From JACZWZ01 sp964194935 (lineage in GTDB: Bacteria > Actinomycetota > Acidimicrobiia > Spongiisociales > UBA11373): a DNA stretch of 55,259 nt. Made by a program: the position numbers and the translations under genes. The DNA is taken from the NCBI GenBank assembly GCA_964194935.1, contig CAXMOL010000066.1:1-55259 (forward strand), written 5' to 3'. The notes under the pieces were generated by a model that saw only the letters and a list, made by a program, of their open reading frames with translations, did no database searches and was not told where the DNA came from. This document shows, one piece after another, positions 49,587 through 55,259 of the stretch; position 1 is the first letter of the stretch, and every line of letters begins with the position of its first letter.

Positions 49587-50465
49587 TCAGGTTCGATCGA
49601 GGAAGTCGATGATGGCTGTGGCAACCGCCTGCGGTTCGTCCTCCTGGAGAAAGTGCCCGGCTCCCTGGATCGTCTCCAGTGGCCCGGCGCCGGGGACGGC
49701 TGCGGCGAATCGCTCGCCAACCCGAGTCGAAAAGATTGGGTCCTGGTCCGAGAAGAGAACCAGCACCGGGTTCGACCATCCCGCCAGCGCATCCGACACC
49801 GCCAGCATCTCCGCCGCCCCGGGATCGTCGGCGGTCAGGGGGACGATTAGGGGCATCCGCCATGCTCCGACCTTGTGATCCATCGTCGGGAAGGGTGCGG
49901 CATAACCGGCGAGGACCTCGGTCCCCCAATCGCTGCCGGAGGCGTTACGCATGACGACCTCGATCGGGAGATCCGGGGTCTTTTCAACGAACGAACGCCA
50001 GGCTTCGAACGCCGGCGTGACCCGACCTTGTCCGGTGAAGAGCGCTGTGTTCATGATTACGAGACGACGAAAGCGTTCGGGTCGTTCGACCGCGGTGCGA
50101 AGCCCGATAGGACCACCCCAGTCCTGGACGACGGCCGTGGCATCTCGAAGATCGAGAGAGTCACATAGATCGACCATCGCTGCCACCATCTGGTCGTAGG
50201 TGTAGAAACCGGGGTCGGTGGGTTTGTCTGACCGACCAAATCCGGGGTAATCGGGAGCGATTACCCGGAATCCTGCTTCGACCAATGGCGGAATCACCTT
50301 GCGGTAGAGGAACGACCACGTCGGCTCTCCATGAAACAGCACGACGACGGGGCCGGTTCCCTCGTCCAGGTAGTGGATACGCATCCCTTCCCAGTCCGCA
50401 AAGTGGGGATCGAATGGGTAATCGACCAGGTCGGAGAATCGATCGTCTGGAGTTCGCAGCGTCAC
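49587..50465 (-). CDS. Haloalkane dehalogenase-like alpha/beta hydrolase
   Basis: A 292-residue alpha/beta hydrolase with the haloalkane dehalogenase layout: HGEPTWSFLYRK (oxyanion hole), the nucleophile Asp115 next to Trp116 in VVQDWGGPIGL (the Trp stabilises the halide), acid Asp242 in SDQDPIFS and base His271 in GAGHFLQED. The order fits HLD subfamily I (DhlA-like), where the second halide Trp is in the cap domain; I cannot confirm that residue. The enzyme would hydrolyse haloalkanes. An epoxide hydrolase is less likely because the cap Tyr pair is not evident. It overlaps the stress-protein gene by 4 bases. Confidence 0.82.
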   Translation of the reverse strand: MTLRTPDDRFSDLVDYPFDPHFADWEGMRIHYLDEGTGPVVVLFHGEPTWSFLYRKVIPPLVEAGFRVIAPDYPGFGRSDKPTDPGFYTYDQMVAAMVDLCDSLDLRDATAVVQDWGGPIGLRTAVERPERFRRLVIMNTALFTGQGRVTPAFEAWRSFVEKTPDLPIEVVMRNASGSDWGTEVLAGYAAPFPTMDHKVGAWRMPLIVPLTADDPGAAEMLAVSDALAGWSNPVLVLFSDQDPIFSTRVGERFAAAVPGAGPLETIQGAGHFLQEDEPQAVATAIIDFLDRT

Positions 50466-50986
50466 GGGACGTCGATCTCGGCGGTCGGAAGATCCACTTC
50501 GCCGGTGTCATCGCGAATCGCTGCGGGAATGACCAGAACCGCACGTCCGCAGTCACGCATGACGCGCGCAGACACGCTCTCCCAATGTGACTCATCGAAC
50601 AGTTGCTTGGTGGCTCCGAGCACGACCAGCTCGGCGTCCAGTTCTTCTGCGGCATGCATGATGGTGGTTGCTGGATCCTCTCCTTCGAGGAACACGGTCT
50701 CGGCCTCGATGCCACGGTTGCGCAGGGCTGCGAGCACCGGCTCGGTGATCCGCGCTCCACGTTCATCCACGTAGCGGGCGATGACCCGGTCCTCCTCAGT
50801 GGCCCACTCCGAAGTGGTATCGGTGAGAGGGTGCCACTCTTCGGATCTGATCTCGTCGAGGAAGCTGCGTGGGACCTCTATGACGGTCACGACAAAGACA
50901 TTGCTATCCGGTCCGACGAGATGTGCGATGAATTCAGCAACTGGCTCGGGTGTGAGTACACCAGCGGTGGCTATGAGGATGCGCAC
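50462..50986 (-). CDS. Universal stress protein-like protein
   Basis: A 174-residue UspA-type protein. The core is the nucleotide-binding fold: RILIATAGVL at the start, a VTVIEVP strand, ELVVLGATKQLF and a GRAVLVIPA terminal strand. The ATP-binding glycine motif is altered (GATKQLFDESHWES), so ATP binding is uncertain. The GTG at 50986 gives the usual N-terminus directly before the first strand, with TAACCT 7 bases upstream. It is co-oriented with the dehalogenase-like gene, with a 4-base overlap, so they share a transcript. Confidence 0.8.
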   Translation of the reverse strand: MRILIATAGVLTPEPVAEFIAHLVGPDSNVFVVTVIEVPRSFLDEIRSEEWHPLTDTTSEWATEEDRVIARYVDERGARITEPVLAALRNRGIEAETVFLEGEDPATTIMHAAEELDAELVVLGATKQLFDESHWESVSARVMRDCGRAVLVIPAAIRDDTGEVDLPTAEIDVP

Positions 50987-51048
50987 GACCGAGAGGTTAT
51001 CGGCGATGCCCTGGTTACGCTCCGCGCCCCGACCAAAGGCCAATCAGA

Positions 51049-51558
51049 ATGGACCAGATCGCCGAGACGACCAACAAGATTCTGTGGTCGATTCCGAATG
51101 TCTTGTGCCTGGTCGGTTCGCGATCCGGCGACGAGTGGAACGCGATGACCACGTCGTGGGTGACACAGGTGGCGATGGAGCCATTGCTGGTGGCGATAGG
51201 AGTAGACCGCAAGGCGCTGACCCATCGGCTCATAGAAGAAGGACAAGCGTTCTCGATCAACTTGTGGGATCGCAACGACACCAGGCCGTTCGTAAAATTC
51301 TCCAAGCCGGCCACGAAGGATGGGATGACGCTCAATGAGCGTGCGATTCGTGAGGGTACGACCGGTACTCCCGTCTTCGAGGAGGCGGTCGCCTATCTCG
51401 AGTGTTCGCTCTGGCAGGCAATCGATTGCGGCTCACACACCTTGTATATCGGCGAGATTGTCGAGTGCGGGTTCCAAAACGATGGCGAAGACATGCCGAT
51501 CGCCCGGATGGAGGACACCCGCATGAAATACGGTGGGGTTCCCCGCGGCGGTCACTAG
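51049..51558 (+). CDS. Flavin reductase-like FMN-binding protein
   Basis: A 169-residue protein with the split-barrel flavin reductase fold: an N-terminal segment WNAMTTSWVTQVAMEP typical of FMN-binding reductases, the strand LLVAIGVDRKALTHRLIEEG, FSINLWD and a C-terminal CSLWQAIDCGSHTLYIGEI. These proteins use NAD(P)H to reduce free or bound flavin, supplying monooxygenases, or act as FMN-binding proteins. No partner oxygenase is next to it; the oxidoreductase at 10496 is far away. The start ATG has AAAGG at a slightly long distance. Confidence 0.85.
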   Translation: MDQIAETTNKILWSIPNVLCLVGSRSGDEWNAMTTSWVTQVAMEPLLVAIGVDRKALTHRLIEEGQAFSINLWDRNDTRPFVKFSKPATKDGMTLNERAIREGTTGTPVFEEAVAYLECSLWQAIDCGSHTLYIGEIVECGFQNDGEDMPIARMEDTRMKYGGVPRGGH

Positions 51559-51601
51559 GCGAACGGCAATTGGCCCGCTGGGGCGGGTCACCGCCGACTG
51601 G

Positions 51602-52099
51602 CTATCGGGTGAGGCTGCGCAGCGTCCAGTTGGTCTCGGTGCGCTGGGAACGGGTCAAGGGTCGCCCGGGATGGTTCCAGATGGCTTCGGCGATCCGCCC
51701 ACCCGGCACGACGCCGAGTCGGTCCAGGCGACTGGTCGAGCCGGTAATGGATGTCACCAGCATCGGGTAGGCGAACAATCGATCGCCTACCTTGCGACGC
51801 AGATCGTGGGCTGCCTTTGTGGCGCTTTTGACGATCGTCGTGACCCGGACTTCGTTTCTGTAGATCCCGTCGTCGCGAAGGTCTGCAGGGAGTGGATCGG
51901 AGTCGATCGAGATCGTAAAGACGCCGTTGGGGCCCACGACGACATGATCGATTTCGACGTCGTTGAGGACGATGCGATCGATCGTCTCCCATTCAGCCGG
52001 CAACCGATGCAGCCCTGCAGAGTCGCCTGCTTCTGCGGGCGAGGTCGCTAGGGCTAGATCTGATGCCCAGCCGTTTCCAAGGGTGATTGTCTCGGCCAT
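51602..52099 (-). CDS. NERD-domain protein
   Basis: A 165-residue protein with features of the NERD (nuclease-related) domain: a short polar N-terminus, then ETIDRIVLNDVEIDHVVVGPNGVFTISI with the Asp-His-Val strand characteristic of the family, and a helical end. The family is related to restriction-type nucleases, but its biochemical role is largely unknown. The Glu and Lys of the nuclease core are partly visible (the DHVVVGPNG ... VKSATKAA pattern), so activity is uncertain. An AAGGG Shine-Dalgarno precedes the ATG. It is on the same strand as the DUF4032 gene, 37 bases downstream of it. Confidence 0.72.
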   Translation of the reverse strand: MAETITLGNGWASDLALATSPAEAGDSAGLHRLPAEWETIDRIVLNDVEIDHVVVGPNGVFTISIDSDPLPADLRDDGIYRNEVRVTTIVKSATKAAHDLRRKVGDRLFAYPMLVTSITGSTSRLDRLGVVPGGRIAEAIWNHPGRPLTRSQRTETNWTLRSLTR

Positions 52100-52136
52100 T
52101 GCCCTTGGATCGGCTCACTTGTGCGACGGCTTGAGG

Positions 52137-53372
52137 TCACTTGATCGGGTAACCCGGTTGGCCACTTTGGACCCAATCGGCGAATGCTTCGACATTGGGG
52201 ACGTCGTATCCGAGTTGGACGCAGTGGACGTAGCGATGGTGGAGGAAATCGCAGAACGCCTGCACCGGGTCGGCAGTACGCCGGTTGTCCAGGCTCCGGA
52301 TCGAGTTCATCAGGGGCTCGAAGGCCTCGGCTCTCCAATGGATTGCGCTGCTGTCGTCGGGGAGATCCCCTCGGTTTGCCCGGTAGCGGGCGAGGTCGGT
52401 GAGGATTTGCCTGGCTTGCTCCTCGGAGGCTTCGACGCCGGTAAGGCTTCGCAGGCGCCGGGTGTGGAATGTCCGGCCGCCGACGGTTACGCCGATAGTG
52501 AGCCGGTGTCCGCCACCTTCTGGATGCAGTCGCAGATCTTCGATCTCGAAACCGAGTTCGTTGATCCGATGGATCTTGTCGGTGATGCGGAATCGTTCGT
52601 CGATGGCGATTACCTCATCGTGAGTGATTTCCCGCCACAGGTTGCGGTATCGATCTGCGATGTCTTCGCCCAGTGCGAGATCGGCGTGGTCGAGGTCTGC
52701 ATCTCCGGCGGCCGCAATATCAGCCATACCCCCGGCGACGTTGTCGATCATGATCACCAGGTCTGCCTCCCGTTGTCCGCTACTCAACTCGGCAAGCAAC
52801 TCGCTGGTCTCGGCATCGACCATTGTCACCGCGATGCGGTCGGCGTCGTATCGGTAGAGAACATTTGAGAGCGAGCAGTCTCCCCAGTAACAGCCGAGCA
52901 AGTGGAGCTCTACAAGGAGGAGTGCGAACGCGTCGAGCATCTGCTCGCGGCGTTCACCAAATCCTGATCCCGAGAGGACCTCCCGGTACGAAAAGGCGTG
53001 GGGAAGGTATGAGGTGATCACGGCACCAGATTGTTCTTCATCGGGGGCCAGCCAGGGCCGTTCGATGACCCCGATCGGAACGACGGCAGGAGCGTCGAGG
53101 TCTTCGAGTCGCCGCAGGATGTCGTATTCGTGTCGTGCCGCGTCGACCGACAGCTCCTTTATGGCGTAGATACCGGTGTCGTATCCGAAGAACTGAACCT
53201 CGTGGCGGGAGATTCCCTTTGGCAGAAGGAGCCGTCGCGGGTGGCCCCATTCCTTCAAGGGTCGATCCCAGGGAAGATCGAGAAAGTCGGGGTGGCCGCC
53301 GCGAATGCGGAGACTCGGGGTATCCATGGACTCCATTGTGGTGGAAGCTGGATCGGCGAGGTATTCGGGCAT
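52137..53372 (-). CDS. DUF4032 kinase-like protein
   Basis: A 411-residue protein of the DUF4032 family with a protein-kinase-like or lipopolysaccharide-kinase-like N-terminal half. Visible parts are IYAIKELSVDAARHEYDILRRL (Lys of the ATP site and helix C Glu), VVPIGVIERPW, and the catalytic loop region LHLLGCYWGDCSLSNVLYR (WGDCSLSN replacing HRDLKPEN) followed by VDAETSE (DFG position). The C-terminal DUF4032 part has a conserved HPEGGGHRL segment. Function is unknown. The start may be internal Met13 or Met16, where a GGAG ribosome-site-like sequence is seen. Confidence 0.82.
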   Translation of the reverse strand: MPEYLADPASTTMESMDTPSLRIRGGHPDFLDLPWDRPLKEWGHPRRLLLPKGISRHEVQFFGYDTGIYAIKELSVDAARHEYDILRRLEDLDAPAVVPIGVIERPWLAPDEEQSGAVITSYLPHAFSYREVLSGSGFGERREQMLDAFALLLVELHLLGCYWGDCSLSNVLYRYDADRIAVTMVDAETSELLAELSSGQREADLVIMIDNVAGGMADIAAAGDADLDHADLALGEDIADRYRNLWREITHDEVIAIDERFRITDKIHRINELGFEIEDLRLHPEGGGHRLTIGVTVGGRTFHTRRLRSLTGVEASEEQARQILTDLARYRANRGDLPDDSSAIHWRAEAFEPLMNSIRSLDNRRTADPVQAFCDFLHHRYVHCVQLGYDVPNVEAFADWVQSGQPGYPIK

Positions 53373-53416
53373 GCGGTGCGGATGGGCAGTCGAGACAGCA
53401 GCGGTACTCTCAGCAG

Positions 53417-53716
53417 ATGGACGTGCCCCTTCGCATCGAAGCCGAGGAATCGTCTCTCACGGTGTCGTGGGATGACGGACCGCCGCACGTCATCTCGGCG
53501 GAGACTTTGCGAGAGGCGTGCCCGTGTGCGGCTTGTCGCGAACCTGAGGGGGCCGAACGCATCGCAAGGCTGCTCGGTGGTCTGCTTGCCGTGACGATCG
53601 GAGACGTGTCGATCGTTGGTGATTACGCCCTTTCGATCGGGTTCGGGCCCGATGGCCATGCCACGGGGATCTTTCCGTATCCATTGTTGAGATCACTCGG
53701 AGTGCCGGCAGCGTGA
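53417..53716 (+). CDS. DUF971 (GBBH-like N-terminal) protein
   Basis: A 99-residue protein of the DUF971 family: the beta-rich start (LRIEAEESSLTVSWDDG), ETLREACPCAACREPE with a Cys-x-x-Cys pair and the GDYALSIGFGPDGHATGIFPYPLLR segment are standard. DUF971 modules occur alone or in front of gamma-butyrobetaine hydroxylase and can carry an iron-sulfur or zinc site. The ATG at 53417 has TACTCT 6 bases upstream and no Shine-Dalgarno. The stop overlaps the next start (GTGA), coupling it to the aldehyde-dehydrogenase-like gene. Confidence 0.88.
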   Translation: MDVPLRIEAEESSLTVSWDDGPPHVISAETLREACPCAACREPEGAERIARLLGGLLAVTIGDVSIVGDYALSIGFGPDGHATGIFPYPLLRSLGVPAA

Positions 53717-55259
53717 GTGCACCGGATTCGACCTCGCCTCGGACTGCGTCGACGTCGCAGTACCTGCTTGACCGATCGCTGGCGACATTGCGCAGCACGG
53801 CGATCGACTGGTCGGTGCGGAGTCTGGACGATCGCATTGCCGATTTGGAGGGGATACGGGCGAGGACGATGCAAGCCGCTCCTGATCTTGTCGCAGATGC
53901 AATGCGCGCCAAGGGCATTGACCGTGATCTGGCAGGAGAGGAATGGATCGCAGGGCCCTTGGCGGTGTTGCGCACCACTCGATTCCTCCAGCAGACCCTT
54001 GAAGGGATAGGCCGTCGGGGCGAGGTTCCACTTCCCGACTCGGCGATCAGGGAACTGCCGGATGGCCAAGTGACGGTTGACGTGCTTCCCGGCGACGGTT
54101 GGGATCGACTGCTCTATCCGGGCTGGACCGCATCAGTCAGGATGGACCCCGCCATAAGCCGTGGCCAGGCGCGGCACCATCTCGGCGGTATCTACACGAA
54201 GCCGGAAACGGCCACGTCGGCGGTTGCGGTTGTTCTCGGCGCCGGGAATGTGTCGAGCATCGCCCCTCTCGACCTGGTGCAGAAACTCTTTGTCGAGGGC
54301 CATGTGGCCATGCTCAAGTTCAACCCGATAAACGACTACATGGGCCCGTATGTCGAACACGCCTTTTCGGATCTGATCAGTGCGGGCTTCGTCCGGACGT
54401 CCTACGGGGGTGCGAGTGTCGGTGATCACCTGGTGCGGCACCCCGAGGTTGATGAGGTGCACATCACCGGTTCGGAGTCGTCGCATGACGCCATCGTGTT
54501 CGGTTCCGGAGTCCAAGGTGCCGCCCGCAAGGCAAGAAACGAGACGCTGTTGAAGAAGCCGATCACAAGCGAACTTGGCAATGTGAGTCCTGTGATCGTC
54601 ATGCCCGGGGCATGGGACAGGCGAGCTATGTCGTATCAAGCCGAGAATGTGGCGACCCAATTGCTGCAGAACGCCGGATACAACTGCACCGCAGCCAAGG
54701 TGATCGTGCTCCCGGAGGCGTGGGAGCAGCGGGAGGAGTTCTTGGATTTGGTCGGAGCGAAGCTGGCATCCCGACCGGAGCGCAGCGCCTATTACCCCGG
54801 ATCGATCGAGCGGTATCGCCGCGTCGTGGACGCCGGCGGAGACGTGCGGACCTATGGCACTTCTGCCGACGAACTGCCACCGACCATCGTCGGTCTGGAC
54901 TCGGAGATCGATCATCCGGCCTTTGCCGAGGAGGCGTTCTGTCGTGTGATGGCAGCAGTCAACCTGCCTGGGGCCGACGCTGCCGACTTTCTGGGGCGCG
55001 CCGTCGAGTTCTGCAATGACCGTTTGCGGGGAACGCTCAACGTGACAGTGCTGGTCGATAAGCCGACCCTCAAAGCGAATCGTCGGGCCATAGAACGCGC
55101 TGTTGACGATCTCCGCTACGGCACGGTTGGAGTAAACGTTTGGGCCGCCGCCGGTTTCCCGCTTGGAGTGACCCCATGGGGTGCGTTCCCCGGCCACACC
55201 ATGGATGACATCGGCAGTGGTGTTGGCTTCGTTCACAATGCCCGGTTGGTGGATCGACC
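53713..55259 (+). CDS. Aldehyde-dehydrogenase-like protein (partial)
   Basis: A long open frame from the GTG at 53713, which overlaps the stop of the DUF971 gene, to the window edge (about 515 codons, no stop seen). The first 150 residues are an unfamiliar helical extension. The rest resembles the aldehyde dehydrogenase fold: VLGAGNVSSIAPLD (nucleotide-binding loop), VHITGSESSHD, SELGNVSPVIV (position of the catalytic Glu) and NAGYNCTAAKVIVLPE (position of the catalytic Cys, Asn-x-x-x-Asn-Cys). It diverges from standard ALDHs. The C-terminus lies beyond the window. The substrate is unknown; the link with DUF971 is interesting but unproven. Confidence 0.8.
   Translation, partial: MSAPDSTSPRTASTSQYLLDRSLATLRSTAIDWSVRSLDDRIADLEGIRARTMQAAPDLVADAMRAKGIDRDLAGEEWIAGPLAVLRTTRFLQQTLEGIGRRGEVPLPDSAIRELPDGQVTVDVLPGDGWDRLLYPGWTASVRMDPAISRGQARHHLGGIYTKPETATSAVAVVLGAGNVSSIAPLDLVQKLFVEGHVAMLKFNPINDYMGPYVEHAFSDLISAGFVRTSYGGASVGDHLVRHPEVDEVHITGSESSHDAIVFGSGVQGAARKARNETLLKKPITSELGNVSPVIVMPGAWDRRAMSYQAENVATQLLQNAGYNCTAAKVIVLPEAWEQREEFLDLVGAKLASRPERSAYYPGSIERYRRVVDAGGDVRTYGTSADELPPTIVGLDSEIDHPAFAEEAFCRVMAAVNLPGADAADFLGRAVEFCNDRLRGTLNVTVLVDKPTLKANRRAIERAVDDLRYGTVGVNVWAAAGFPLGVTPWGAFPGHTMDDIGSGVGFVHNARLVDR

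Noticed and set aside
54133..55236. Open frame of 367 codons on the minus strand at the window end
   Set aside because: It is antisense to the aldehyde-dehydrogenase-like gene, whose plus-strand frame continues uninterrupted to the edge and is coupled to DUF971.

Overview
The window is about 55 kb of GC-rich (visibly near 60%), densely coding chromosomal DNA. It looks like an uncultured or little-studied actinobacterium, most likely an Acidimicrobiia-type lineage. Evidence: an LLM-class F420-type oxidoreductase, a PAC2 protein, DUF4032 and DUF3179 proteins, a MurT/GatD lipid II amidation pair, a mycobacterial-type SOS box (CGAAC-N4-GTTCG) in front of dnaE2, lipoproteins with Thr-rich linkers, many GTG/TTG starts, and many genes with a TANNNT -10 box 6-9 nt before the start codon and no Shine-Dalgarno (leaderless style). 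The lineage call is inference. I see no rRNA, tRNA, CRISPR array, insertion sequence or phage genes, and no non-coding stretch over 300 bases.

Layout. 1-3811: a short heptamer repeat array, an SDR dehydrogenase, a phosphohexomutase, a DUF2238-like membrane protein and a YbaK-type deacylase. 3808-8115: a minus-strand thiamine operon (thiamine pyrophosphokinase, then substrate-binding protein, permease, ATPase) headed by a clear TPP riboswitch. 8162-9624: a small operon (Arg-rich 50-residue peptide, ribbon-helix-helix protein, DUF4097 beta-repeat protein) preceded by phased TGACA direct repeats. 9621-13000: SGNH hydrolase, LLM oxidoreductase and unknown proteins. 13007-16527: SOS-controlled dnaE2, flanked by and carrying heptamer-repeat/hairpin elements. 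16589-28121: DUF1059, PQ-loop transporter, orphan histidine kinase, META protein, orphan pilin-like protein, MgtC, class II amidotransferase, CapA-RTX fusion, PAC2, lipoprotein, thiolase, aldo/keto reductase, RHH protein.

28169-31773: a second orphan histidine kinase divergent from two tandem paralogous 'stalk' proteins. Each has a signal peptide, a long charged repeat helix and a nearly identical C-terminal hydrophobic segment, and both have the same promoter architecture. This is the least explained part of the window. 31844-44043: DUF3179 lipoprotein, zinc-ribbon protein, HAD nucleotidase, MscS channel, methyltransferase, trans-3-hydroxyproline dehydratase, ribokinase plus nucleoside hydrolase (nucleoside ribose salvage), MFS exporter, SixA, aminotransferase, AroQ, lipoate-ligase-like protein. 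44115-48820: lipoprotein, ABC exporter (with no canonical start codon for its conserved N-terminus) and murT-gatD. 48831-55259: ACT protein, lipoprotein, haloalkane-dehalogenase-like hydrolase, universal stress protein, flavin reductase, NERD protein, DUF4032 kinase-like protein, and a DUF971/aldehyde-dehydrogenase-like pair that runs off the end.

Recurring architecture: operons use 4-bp ATGA/GTGA start-stop overlaps, and five convergent gene pairs end in a shared CTAG in which each strand reads TAG.
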